Of a DNA stretch of 64,000 nucleotides, positions 35,399-44,222 are shown piece after piece; position 1 is the stretch's first letter, and each line of letters starts with the position of its first letter. This DNA comes from Paenibacillus sp. J23TS9 (GTDB lineage: Bacteria; Bacillota; Bacilli; Paenibacillales; Paenibacillaceae): contig NZ_BOSG01000002.1 in the NCBI RefSeq assembly GCF_018403225.1, positions 1-64,000 of the forward strand, given 5' to 3'. Made by a program: the position numbers and the translations under genes. The notes under the pieces are model-generated. The model was not told the DNA's origin. It ran no database searches and saw only the letters and a list, made by a program, of their open reading frames with translations.

Positions 35399-35454
35399 AG
35401 CATAGCGAAAAGAAAATCGGCGCCAAATGTGCAGCGCTCAGCCTTTTATGTGCA
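35399..35454 (-). promoter_or_regulatory. GH65-operon promoter with tandem TGCACAT boxes
   Basis: On the minus strand two perfect TGCACAT boxes (35448-35454 distal, 35427-35433 proximal) are 21 bp apart, and the proximal box ends 22 bp before a TATGCT -10 box (35399-35404). The spacing is identical to the kinase and binding-protein promoters. Confidence 0.72.
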
Positions 35455-35549
35455 TTTGTACGGATTCTCCTATGCGGGCAAGAATCACGCCTATTCCCTT
35501 TTGCAACCATATGCGTTACAATAATTCCCATATTCATGATGATGAAGAA

Positions 35550-35888
35550 GAGTACGTGGACAGAACGTCTTCAGAGAGCCGGCGGGTGGTGCAAGCCGGT
35601 GACGACGTGCGCGGAAGTGGGCTTCGGAGTGACCCGTCTGAACAAAGCCATGATGACCGTGGTGATTAGTAGGATAGGCGGCATGTCCCCACCGTTAACC
35701 GGGGCAGGGTATCGAGGAGGACCGTGGATTAAGGGCTGAATCCGTACCTGTTGAGCAGGGCTGCATTTCTTCCGAAAATGGCGGCCAATCAAGGTGGCAC
35801 CGCGAAGCTTACAGCTTCGTCCTTGGAAAGTGTTGTACCGGAGTGAAAACTTCCGGCAATCGCTTTTCACAGGACGGAGCTTTTTTGT
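35550..35888 (+). promoter_or_regulatory. T-box riboswitch of trpS
   Basis: The 660-nt gap before trpS holds this T-box leader. Stem I region includes the AGAGAG bulge and the GGTGG/GCAAG distal loops (35573-35595); a candidate Trp specifier TGG is at 35618-35620. The T-box AAGGTGGCACCGCG is at 35791-35804. Its UGGC bulge pairs with a tRNA ending GCCA, so the discriminator base must be G, as in bacterial tRNA-Trp. The terminator stem AGCTTCGTCCT/AGGACGGAGCT plus TTTTTT ends at about 35888. Uncharged tRNA-Trp would permit readthrough into trpS. Confidence 0.92.
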
Positions 35889-35979
35889 GCTCAAGAACAG
35901 GAGGTGATGGCCATGGATGACGGCTGGTGGTGGCGAGGCGAAGGAACACACAACCATTTAAAAAACTGGAGGAATACCA

Positions 35980-36999
35980 ATGACAATATCTATTCAATCA
36001 AAGCAGGACATTGTGCTGACCGGAGATCGGACAACCGGAAAGCTTCATCTTGGCCATTACGTCGGCAGCTTGCGGAGCCGGGTACAGCTCCAGCAGCAGT
36101 ATAAGACTTATATTATGCTGGCCGATGTGCAGGCTTTGACGACTCATTTTCACAACCCCGGCCTGCTCTCCCAAAGTGTGCGCCAGGTGGCGCTGGACTA
36201 CCTATCCGCCGGGATCGACCCGGAGCGCGCAACGATTTTCGTGCAATCCATGGTACCGGAAATTGCTGAGCTAACTATTTTTTATTCCATGTTTGTCACT
36301 GTAAGCTCGCTGCGGCATAATCCCACGGTGAAGCATGAAGCCCAGGAACGCGGGTATGACGATCTGTATTACGGCTTTCTCGGCTACCCGGTCAGCCAGG
36401 CCGCAGACATTACGTTCTGCAAAGCGTCCCTCGTTCCGGCCGGCGAGGATCAAATCCCCCATATCGAACAGACTCGTAAAATCGTACGCCGCTTCAACGA
36501 GCTCTACGCACCCGTGCTTGTTGAGCCGCAAATTCTCGTCGGCGAGCGGCTGGAGGGGCTGGATGGCGGCAGCAAAATGAGCAAAAGCCTTGGCAATGCC
36601 ATCTCCCTTGATGCCTCCTCCGCAGAAGTTAACGCACAGATCCGAAGGGCCAAAACCGATCCCGCGCGTATCCACAAGACCGATCCCGGCCATCCCGAAG
36701 TCTGCACCATATACGGCTACCACTGTATTTTCCGCAAAGAGGGCAGCGGAGAAATCCGGGAGAACTGCATCAAGGGCACCATCGGCTGCACCGCCTGCAA
36801 AGCGATGATTACGGAAGCCGTCGAAGATGTCCTGCAGCCCATCCGTGAACGGCGTGAACGATACAAGCAGCGCCCCAAAGATATCGATGATATGCTTATG
36901 GCCGGCACCGCGAAGGCTCGGAAGGTTGCGCGCCAGACGATGAACGAGGTACGCGAGGCCATGAAGATGAACTACTTTCCCATAACCAGTGAGCATTAA
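35980..36999 (+). CDS. trpS: Tryptophanyl-tRNA synthetase (second type)
   Basis: 339-residue class I synthetase that charges tRNA-Trp. HIGH-type motif GKLHLGHY near residue 20 and KMSKS at about 198-202 are intact. The body (VTVSSLRHNPTVKHEAQER, YPVSQAADI, AGEDQIPHIEQTRKI) belongs to the TrpRS group that differs from the B. subtilis TrpS sequence and includes the auxiliary, indolmycin-tolerant enzymes of some actinomycetes. A late CTACK motif with other Cys residues may be structural. GGAGG lies 9 nt before the ATG; controlled by the T-box upstream. Whether the genome has a second trpS is not visible here. Confidence 0.94.
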   Translation: MTISIQSKQDIVLTGDRTTGKLHLGHYVGSLRSRVQLQQQYKTYIMLADVQALTTHFHNPGLLSQSVRQVALDYLSAGIDPERATIFVQSMVPEIAELTIFYSMFVTVSSLRHNPTVKHEAQERGYDDLYYGFLGYPVSQAADITFCKASLVPAGEDQIPHIEQTRKIVRRFNELYAPVLVEPQILVGERLEGLDGGSKMSKSLGNAISLDASSAEVNAQIRRAKTDPARIHKTDPGHPEVCTIYGYHCIFRKEGSGEIRENCIKGTIGCTACKAMITEAVEDVLQPIRERRERYKQRPKDIDDMLMAGTAKARKVARQTMNEVREAMKMNYFPITSEH

Positions 37000-37109
37000 G
37001 GAGCGTGAATTGCAGCGGCCGATGGTTCCGGTCAGTTAATCCAGCTTTAGATGTGTTAGGAGGATGGGAATATGCCCTCCTCCACTTTTATTCATATCAA
37101 CGGAATGCA

Positions 37110-37163
37110 AAAAAACCAGCTGTCCATCGGCCTCGCAGACCTTTGGAGCAGCTGGTTTTTTAT
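37110..37163. terminator. Bidirectional terminator between trpS and SGNH gene
   Basis: AAAACCAGCTG pairs with CAGCTGGTTTT across a loop with an inner helix, with A and T runs on the two sides. Confidence 0.8.
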
Positions 37164-37183
37164 TTTTCTCTGAACTGCTTATA

Positions 37184-38440
37184 TTATGGATTAATAAATG
37201 CTGTTCTCAGGTTCGGTACGTATTGAACATCAAATCCTAGGCCTGACGCCAGCACCGCGATCGGTACGTACGTCTTCGATTCCTTGCCCACCTTGTTCAG
37301 GAAAGCCGCTGCGTCAACAGGCACTGCCTTGCCGTCTACGGTTACCGACTTGGAGCCGATGGTAATAACGACCGTGTGGCCATCATGGGTAATCGTGGCG
37401 CTGGATGTTTTGTTATCCCACTTCGATGTGGCGCCGATCGCATCAACGATGTCTTTGATCGCCACGAAGTTGAGGTTCTGGCGGATCACCGGCTTATATG
37501 GAGTGTTCAGCTCTTTCCCTTGAACGAAAATCCCCATCGGTGTTCCTGCTTCATGCACCGCAAGCTTGGTATAGCTTCCCCAAATGACTTCGGAGAACAC
37601 TTTGGCCATCGCCTCATAGCCAAGCTGGTTCGGGTGAATATCGCGATCCTTGATGATATGAGTCATTGTGCCTTCCCCGCCGATGAATTCCTTGGCGACA
37701 TGTGCTACCTTGACATTCATGCCCTTCGTTCCAAAGTCCGCTGCCATCTTATCGATCACGCCGGTAAATGATTCAGCCACCTTCCCGAGCTTCGGATAGA
37801 GCGCACTGTCTGCAATTTCCGGCATCGGCTGGTATTGATCCGCAACGACAATCAGGGCATCCGGGTTCAGCTCATGCAGATCGGCAACGACCGCATCCAT
37901 GCTGTCCGTGTACAGCTTGAACAGCTGTTCAACGCGGGTTTGCAGTTCAGTTTCGCTCAGCTTGCCCGCCGTATTAAGCAGCTCTGACATGTCGTTTCCA
38001 CCGATGGTAATGGTAATCGCGTCTGCAGCGGTAAGATCCGATTGGGTCTGCGCTGCCGCGGCGCCGATCTGCGGTGTGCGCGGGTCTATCAGATTCGGCT
38101 GGATTTCATCAGCCGTGATTGCCTGGCCCTTCTTCACCGCTTCCACGAAGTTCTGAAGCCCGCCGCTCTTCAGACCGGCAATCCCCACATTCACTGTGGA
38201 TGTATTTCCATGCAGCAGTCCCTGCTCCTGCAATCGGTCGACGAACCCGTATGGCCGCTCCGTCTCACTCTTACCTGGTTCATAGCCCACCGTCAGTGAG
38301 TCGCCTAACGCCACAATACGGTACGGCTCCTTACCGGCCGTTTGCACATCCGGCGCAGCCGATGCAGCCCCAAGCAGCATGGAGGACATCACCACCGCTG
38401 CGGAAACAGCAGATATGTACTTTTTAAAAGAATTCAGCAT
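37184..38440 (-). CDS. Secreted SGNH/GDSL hydrolase with stalk domain
   Basis: 418 residues from the ATG at 38440, picked because AAGGAG lies 7 nt upstream and a signal peptide (residues 1-29, cut after ASA) follows at once. SGNH esterase domain (about 38-290): Ser48 in ALGDSLTVGYEPG, GGNDMS with the oxyanion Asn, and DIHPNQLGY with the catalytic Asp/His. Residues about 320-418 form a copper-amine-oxidase-N-like module (FVAIKDIVDAIGA, YVPIAVLASGLGF). Probably a cell-surface esterase acting on acylated polymers or lipids; substrate unknown. Confidence 0.92.
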   Translation of the reverse strand: MLNSFKKYISAVSAAVVMSSMLLGAASAAPDVQTAGKEPYRIVALGDSLTVGYEPGKSETERPYGFVDRLQEQGLLHGNTSTVNVGIAGLKSGGLQNFVEAVKKGQAITADEIQPNLIDPRTPQIGAAAAQTQSDLTAADAITITIGGNDMSELLNTAGKLSETELQTRVEQLFKLYTDSMDAVVADLHELNPDALIVVADQYQPMPEIADSALYPKLGKVAESFTGVIDKMAADFGTKGMNVKVAHVAKEFIGGEGTMTHIIKDRDIHPNQLGYEAMAKVFSEVIWGSYTKLAVHEAGTPMGIFVQGKELNTPYKPVIRQNLNFVAIKDIVDAIGATSKWDNKTSSATITHDGHTVVITIGSKSVTVDGKAVPVDAAAFLNKVGKESKTYVPIAVLASGLGFDVQYVPNLRTAFINP

Positions 38441-38460
38441 TCCATCACTCCTTATCACAA

Positions 38461-38494
38461 ATGAAAGCCCTTCGTACCTTCAGGTACAGGGCTC
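38461..38494 (-). terminator. Terminator after response regulator
   Basis: On the minus strand AGCCCTGTACC pairs with GGTACGAAGGGCT, followed by a short TTTCATTT run. Confidence 0.55.
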
Positions 38495-38524
38495 TCTCTA
38501 TTTTACCATCTTCTGTTAGAAGGG

Positions 38525-40114
38525 TTAACCCGTTTCTTCGCGAAATTCGGATGGCGTGCGTCCCGTCGCTTTCTTGAACACCTGCGTGAAATATTTCGCG
38601 TCCTGGTATCCGACCAGCGGTGCAATCTGATACACCTTGACGCTTGTATTCTTCAGTATATACTTGGCCTTCTCCATCCGGCACTGGGTCAGATATTCAA
38701 GGAAGGTATAGCCGGACATTTGCTTGAACAGCGTGCAGAAATGGCTGATGCTCAGGTCCACCACTTCTGCAACCTCTTCCATGCTCAGATCCTTGTGATA
38801 ATGGTTCGTAATATAAGCCTTCGCCTTTTCGATCAGCGAATGACCGTCCTCCTTCACCTGACTGCGGAGGCTCTCATTCATCTGCCGCGCGAAGGCTCTT
38901 TTCAACATTCCGATCAGTTCATTCAGATTTCCCGCTTCATGCAGATCCTGAATCAGGCCATCCAGCGGCCATTCGGCAAGCAGGTTCGCATATTCCAGAT
39001 GCCTGTAGAGGACAACCGCAATTTCCACAAGCAGCCGCTCCGCCGCCTCCTTGGCAAAAGCATGCTGCTCAATATACAACTTCAGCTCATCAAAAAGCGA
39101 AGCCATCCGCTGCGAATCCAGCGTTCGGACACTTTCCATAAGCGCGGCTTCCAGATGTTTGGGGTATTTCATTTCTGCAGGCTGCGGTTCATTTCCCATA
39201 TCACCCTGGTCGATGAATACCCCTTCCTGCTCGGAATAAAAGCGTTGATAAAGTGCTCGTGTAGCACTCTGATACGCCATGCTCAGCTGCCCGATCCCTT
39301 TGCTGCTGCGGCTGATACCCACAGAGCAGCTCAGCTTGGAATACCTTTTGATCTGGTAGATCAGATCGTTGCCAAGCTTAGCTTTTTCCGGCTTAAGATT
39401 TTTTGGCAAAAGGATAATCCATTCGCCGCTGTGAAAAGGGAACACCGTCAATCCACCATGCTGCAGGGACCATTCCTCCAAAATATTGCGGATGGCAAAT
39501 AGCCATAGACGCTTCTCATCCATGAGCCACTGCTCATTCAGGCGCAGAAAATGGTCCAGCTGCACGACGGCCATAAAATATTCCTGCTCCAGTTCACTAT
39601 TCTCCATCCACTGCATATACGTGAGCGGCCGGTCATTGCCTTCAATCCACTCCGAAAACATTCGCTCCCGCGCCATTACCGACAACACATGCACGGAATG
39701 AAGCAGCTTGTCGTTCTCGGTCTGGGCATCCAGATGCGCAGCAGCCCGCTGGAGCATGCCGGTCAGTTCATCGTGATCAATGGGCTTCAGCATATAATCG
39801 AAGGCTCCCTGCCGAAGTGCCTCACGCGCATACTCAAACTCACCGTAGCCGCTGATGACGATAAAGACCCGTTTCGGATTGCCTGTCAGTACTTCCTTCA
39901 TCAGCGCAATGCCATCCATCCCGGGCATACGGATATCGCTGATAACCATATCCGGTGAGTGCTCACCGATGAGCTTCAGCGCACCTTCCCCGTTTCTGGC
40001 AGTTCCGGCGACTTCTAGTCCCAGCCCCTCCCAGTCGATGGCAGCCTGTAGGCTGCGCAGGATCATCGGCTCGTCATCCACGAGAATGACTTTATATTTG
40101 GCTGATACTCCCAT
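38525..40114 (-). CDS. AraC-type response regulator (YesN family)
   Basis: 529 residues. Receiver domain with Asp60 in MVISDIRMPGMDG, acidic pair Asp13/Asp14 and MLKPID; a long middle region (about 130-420); paired AraC helix-turn-helix at the C-terminus ending GYQDAKYFTQVFKKATGRTPSEFRE. Last gene of the kinase / tethered binding protein / regulator operon. It presumably activates the sugar ABC genes at 43353-46645. GGGGGTAAG precedes the ATG. Confidence 0.94.
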   Translation of the reverse strand: MGVSAKYKVILVDDEPMILRSLQAAIDWEGLGLEVAGTARNGEGALKLIGEHSPDMVISDIRMPGMDGIALMKEVLTGNPKRVFIVISGYGEFEYAREALRQGAFDYMLKPIDHDELTGMLQRAAAHLDAQTENDKLLHSVHVLSVMARERMFSEWIEGNDRPLTYMQWMENSELEQEYFMAVVQLDHFLRLNEQWLMDEKRLWLFAIRNILEEWSLQHGGLTVFPFHSGEWIILLPKNLKPEKAKLGNDLIYQIKRYSKLSCSVGISRSSKGIGQLSMAYQSATRALYQRFYSEQEGVFIDQGDMGNEPQPAEMKYPKHLEAALMESVRTLDSQRMASLFDELKLYIEQHAFAKEAAERLLVEIAVVLYRHLEYANLLAEWPLDGLIQDLHEAGNLNELIGMLKRAFARQMNESLRSQVKEDGHSLIEKAKAYITNHYHKDLSMEEVAEVVDLSISHFCTLFKQMSGYTFLEYLTQCRMEKAKYILKNTSVKVYQIAPLVGYQDAKYFTQVFKKATGRTPSEFREETG

Positions 40115-40129
40115 CTTCTTACCCCCTGT

Positions 40130-41476
40130 TCATTTCACGGTGGAGCTGCGCCGCAGGTTCCAGTATTGTTTCAGGGCATCGTCCATTCTATCAAGCGCAT
40201 CCTTGGCCGTGATTTGACGATTTATCATTTCTTCAACAACGGCCAGAAACGATCTCTTCACTTCAGGCGACAATATATTGTCATACGGCACAAAGGTCTG
40301 CGGATTCTGTTCCATAAGGCCAGTAACCTGTGTAAAAATCGGACCTGTCTTCTCTGCGTCGAAATGGATCCTCATCGATGGAATTCGAAGACCTTCATAA
40401 ACGATCTGCTTCTGCACGTCCTTGGAATAAAAGACCTGCATCAGCTCAAATGCTGCCTTCTTCTGCGCCTCGGTCAAATTAGATGAGAGCCCGATCCCGA
40501 AGGTATATCCCCCGGCAATAGCTCTCTCTCCACCTGGATACAGGGCCGGAAATGGAATGACCCCCACCTCATTTTGAAAATCAGAAGGAGCCTTCTCATT
40601 GTGAAACAATGTGATGTCCCAGTTCCCGTTCAAATACATCGCAGCCTTTCCGTGCGTGAACAGGTCGATAGCCTCTTCTGTAGATAGGTCATTGGGAGAT
40701 GGGCCGAAGGCTCCTTCTCTGCCCCATTCCTCAAGCTGCTGAAATGCCTTTAAATACCCGCTGTTCTGGAAGGCTGCCCCGCTCTTCCCCTGAACGATAT
40801 CATCAATCGTCTGCGGATTGCTGTAACGGTCCATCAGATAATGGGCGAATACTGCAGCAGGCCAGCGATCCTCATTACCGAGCGCAAACGGAGTATATCC
40901 ATTCTTCTTCAGCACCTCTACCGCCTCATTCAGCTGGCCGATCGTTTCGGGGAGTGCCAGCCCCAGCTTATTGAAGATACTCGTATTCACGTAAAGCGGC
41001 TCGGCGTTGCCTTCAATCGGCAGACCATAAATCCGGTTGTTAAAGGTCCATAGCTGCAGGTCCTTGAATTCCTTCTCCAGATGGTTGCTCTTCACAAAAT
41101 CCGTCAGATCCATCAGACGATTCGAACGGATATATGGCTCGATCTCAGCCCCGCCAAACAGTACGAACATATCCGGTGGTGTACCGGTTACCATTTCGCT
41201 CTTCAGCTTCTGCTCCCGGTGAATCGTCTGGTCCATCCCCTCAAAATTGACCTTCACATTGGGATGGGAGCTCTCGTACTGACGGACGATATCCTCGAAA
41301 ATATTCAGCATAGGCCGATCATGCTCCGTTATCCAGAAATGGCGGAAGGTGAGCGTGATTTTCTCGGTCGTATCCTCTTCAATCGCATTATGGTTGCCCC
41401 TTGCCACCAGCGTGACGGTGACGGTTAATACCGCGGCATACAGCAGAGCCCAGCTCCAGTTCAGCCATTTTTTCAT
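40130..41476 (-). CDS. Membrane-tethered solute-binding protein, likely sensory
   Basis: 448 residues from the ATG at 41476 (GAGGA 8 nt upstream; a GTG at 41491 is an alternative). It has an uncleaved-looking N-terminal anchor (about 5-25, WALLYAAVLTVTVTLVA) without a lipobox Cys, then a family-1 solute-binding fold: FRHFWITEHDRPMLNIFEDI, PPDMFVLFGG, AMYLNGNWDI. It lies between the kinase gene (33-48 nt away) and the response regulator gene (15 nt away), away from any permease. This points to a role as extracellular sugar sensor for the kinase, as XylFII does for LytS in Clostridium (inference). Confidence 0.85.
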   Translation of the reverse strand: MKKWLNWSWALLYAAVLTVTVTLVARGNHNAIEEDTTEKITLTFRHFWITEHDRPMLNIFEDIVRQYESSHPNVKVNFEGMDQTIHREQKLKSEMVTGTPPDMFVLFGGAEIEPYIRSNRLMDLTDFVKSNHLEKEFKDLQLWTFNNRIYGLPIEGNAEPLYVNTSIFNKLGLALPETIGQLNEAVEVLKKNGYTPFALGNEDRWPAAVFAHYLMDRYSNPQTIDDIVQGKSGAAFQNSGYLKAFQQLEEWGREGAFGPSPNDLSTEEAIDLFTHGKAAMYLNGNWDITLFHNEKAPSDFQNEVGVIPFPALYPGGERAIAGGYTFGIGLSSNLTEAQKKAAFELMQVFYSKDVQKQIVYEGLRIPSMRIHFDAEKTGPIFTQVTGLMEQNPQTFVPYDNILSPEVKRSFLAVVEEMINRQITAKDALDRMDDALKQYWNLRRSSTVK

Positions 41477-41524
41477 ACGTAATTTCCTCACGGCCTATTC
41501 CCCCTTCTCACTCGGCTGGTCAAT

Positions 41525-43249
41525 TCATGGCATAATTTTGGGCAGCCTGATACGGACGGTTGACCCAAAGCCTGGAGAGGAGCATATGAAAATGCCGTAG
41601 CGGCCGCCAAACCGGATGCGGAGGCGTTCATGCACATTTTTCAATCCCACGCCGCTGTCGCGGTACTTCTTCACGCCGTTTGCGTTCCCGTCTCCCAGTT
41701 GCAGAAGCGTTGTCTGATCGAATCCCGGACCGTTGTCGGTCACATCGATGATGATGTCACTGCCGGCATCCTGCGCCACAATTCGGATATAACCCTTTTC
41801 CTCCATCGGTTCGATCGCATGGTACAGGGCATTTTCAACGATCGGCTGGACAATCAGCTTTTGCGTCATGAAGCTTTTCAGGGATTCAGGCAGGTCGATC
41901 TCGTATTCGAAGCGGTCCTCGAAACGGTATTTTTGTATATTCATATAATGGCGGACATGCTCGAGTTCCATATTCATAGTAATAAGCTCATGATTCTCAC
42001 TGATGCTGATCCGCAGCAGCTTGCCTAGGGAGATGACCATTTTACTGATATCCCGGTTGCCAGCCAGCACGGCCATGGAATTGATGGATTCCAGCGAATT
42101 GTATATAAAATGCGGGTTGATCTGGGCGACCAGCGCCTGCATCTCGGCTTCCTTTTTACGTGTTTGTTCCGTCTCCACCTGCTGGATAAGCTCTTGAATC
42201 TGCTGACTCATACGGTTGAAGCCGTCGATCAGCAGGTCTGTTTCGTCAAAGCGCTCAACATGTGACTGGATCGGCACGAAGATCCCCTGCTTTACCCGCT
42301 TCATGCCGTTTACCGCGCTGATAATGCTGCGTACAAGCCTCCGGATAAAAAACTGGTCGAACCATAAGGCCGACAGCAGTGAGAACAGCACCAGAATCAC
42401 GGCAATGTTCCGGATTGATACGGATTCAGAGCGGATCAGCTTGAGCGGGGTGACGGCGACCAGATACCACTGATCATTATGTGATGGAAGAAAGGTAATC
42501 AGTGACTTTTCATGCTGATAGCTGTCTACATAGTAATCCTTCTCTTGATGGAAGCCATCCGATAAAAAGGGGAAATTCACCTTCTCACCAATATGTCCGC
42601 CGGATTTATTGAATACGATGCTGCCCTGTTTATTGACGAGCAGTATATCACCACTCTTCAGCGTGGCGGATTCCCAGAATACCTGATCCAGAATATCAGG
42701 CTTCACGTAGATGACGAGGTAGCCGATATCCTCCAGCGAATAATAATCCTTGATGATGCGGGCATGAATCATGACCGGCTTGCCAGTCTCGGCAGAGCCA
42801 TTCTCCCCCGGACCAGACCATACCGGCCTGCCTTCTGCCTTTTGCATGTCGTCAAACCAGACCTGATGCTTCATATCGGTGTAAGACAAAGGAGCATTGT
42901 ATTGATAGATGAGATTGGTTTTCGAATAGAGACTGAATGAAGTAATCATCGGATGATTGATAAGCAAATTATTAATTTCCTGCTTGCGGTCATAAGTCAT
43001 GATGGAGTCTTGATTTTTTAATGCCTGCTGGATCGCCGGCTGCGTGATCGCCGCATTGGAAATCGAGTTAATCTCATTCAGCGCAAACTTCAGCTTCCGG
43101 TCCGTCTCCAGTAGAGATATCCAGTAAAAGTTATTCGACTTCTTCTCCATCGCGCTCGAAAAATTATAATAAGAGACCACTCCCATTACGATAACGGGTA
43201 TAAACACAAGAAGAATAATAGCAAGCAAGATTTTACGGCGGAGCTTCAT
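41525..43249 (-). CDS. Sensor histidine kinase, LytS/YesM family
   Basis: 574 residues. Membrane segments at about 7-28 and 277-298 flank an extracellular cache-like domain; HAMP, then phospho-acceptor His380 in INPHFIYNSLESI and HATPase with DNGPGF and GVGLKNVHERL. First gene of an operon with a tethered binding protein and a response regulator. AGGAGG lies 7 nt before the ATG. Confidence 0.94.
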   Translation of the reverse strand: MKLRRKILLAIILLVFIPVIVMGVVSYYNFSSAMEKKSNNFYWISLLETDRKLKFALNEINSISNAAITQPAIQQALKNQDSIMTYDRKQEINNLLINHPMITSFSLYSKTNLIYQYNAPLSYTDMKHQVWFDDMQKAEGRPVWSGPGENGSAETGKPVMIHARIIKDYYSLEDIGYLVIYVKPDILDQVFWESATLKSGDILLVNKQGSIVFNKSGGHIGEKVNFPFLSDGFHQEKDYYVDSYQHEKSLITFLPSHNDQWYLVAVTPLKLIRSESVSIRNIAVILVLFSLLSALWFDQFFIRRLVRSIISAVNGMKRVKQGIFVPIQSHVERFDETDLLIDGFNRMSQQIQELIQQVETEQTRKKEAEMQALVAQINPHFIYNSLESINSMAVLAGNRDISKMVISLGKLLRISISENHELITMNMELEHVRHYMNIQKYRFEDRFEYEIDLPESLKSFMTQKLIVQPIVENALYHAIEPMEEKGYIRIVAQDAGSDIIIDVTDNGPGFDQTTLLQLGDGNANGVKKYRDSGVGLKNVHERLRIRFGGRYGIFICSSPGFGSTVRIRLPKIMP

Positions 43250-43352
43250 CGCATGTCCTCCTGCGCCCTGATCTGTGACTTTACTCTATTATTCTTCATG
43301 ATGTTTATAATTCCTTGCATGAAATAGATGGAACGAAAGAATAAGAAGCAGC

Positions 43353-44222
43353 TCAACTTTTGATCGCACCAGAGGTCAGACCGGCAATGACCCAGCGGCT
43401 GAACAGCAGGAATACGACGAGCAGCGGCAGTGTGGCTGTGAAGGTTGCGGACATAATCATGCCGTAGTCCAGACCGTCGCGGTTGGAAAATAGCTGCTGC
43501 AGCGCAATTTGAATCGTGAAGTGCTCGCTGTTCTTCAGCACCACCAAAGGCCAGAAGAAGTCATTCCACACATTCATGAAATTCAGGATGCCCAGCGTCG
43601 CCATTGCCGGTGTAATGACTGGAATAGCGATATTCCAGAAAATCCGGAAATGCCCGCCACCGTCAATCCTTCCGGATTCAATCAGCTCCGAGTGCACCGC
43701 CGTGGACACATATTGTCTCATCCAAAAGATACCGAAGGCATTCACCATCGCTGGCACGATCAATGCCCGGTAAGTGTCGATCCAGTGCAGCTTCGCCATA
43801 ATGATATACGTTGGCAGCACGCTCAGCTGGGAAGGTACAAACAATGTCGCGATGACAAAGTAAAATAAAGCCGTTTTAAACGGAAACTCATATTTAGCAA
43901 AAGCGTAACCCGCTAGCGTACAGAAGAAAACTACGGAAATCGTCACCATGGACGACACGAACAGGGAGTTAAACAGTGCCCTGAAGAAATCCGTCCGCTC
44001 CAGTACGCGCTGAAAGTTATTGAAGAACTCGCCGCCAATCGTCAGCAAAGGCGGAATATGGAATACGGCGCCGCGGTCATTCGTCGCAATGACAAACATC
44101 CAGTAGAACGGGAATATGGATGCCAGCGCTCCGATAATAAGCAGGATATAGAATACTGTTTTGCTGATAAACCCGGCATCGCCAGGTGCTCTGGAGGAGC
44201 CAGCCCAAGAATTCGAACTCAT
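43353..44222 (-). CDS. Sugar ABC permease, MalG-like
   Basis: 289 residues from the ATG at 44222, which overlaps the upstream permease stop (ATGA) and has GGAGGT 6 nt upstream; longer readings lack a ribosome site. Six membrane segments and an EAA-type loop in the SELIESGRIDGGGHFRIFWNIAIP region (about 185-208); the usual EAA is replaced by LIE-S-G-RIDG, a mild deviation. Partner of the MalF-like protein and the lipoprotein upstream. Confidence 0.92.
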   Translation of the reverse strand: MSSNSWAGSSRAPGDAGFISKTVFYILLIIGALASIFPFYWMFVIATNDRGAVFHIPPLLTIGGEFFNNFQRVLERTDFFRALFNSLFVSSMVTISVVFFCTLAGYAFAKYEFPFKTALFYFVIATLFVPSQLSVLPTYIIMAKLHWIDTYRALIVPAMVNAFGIFWMRQYVSTAVHSELIESGRIDGGGHFRIFWNIAIPVITPAMATLGILNFMNVWNDFFWPLVVLKNSEHFTIQIALQQLFSNRDGLDYGMIMSATFTATLPLLVVFLLFSRWVIAGLTSGAIKS

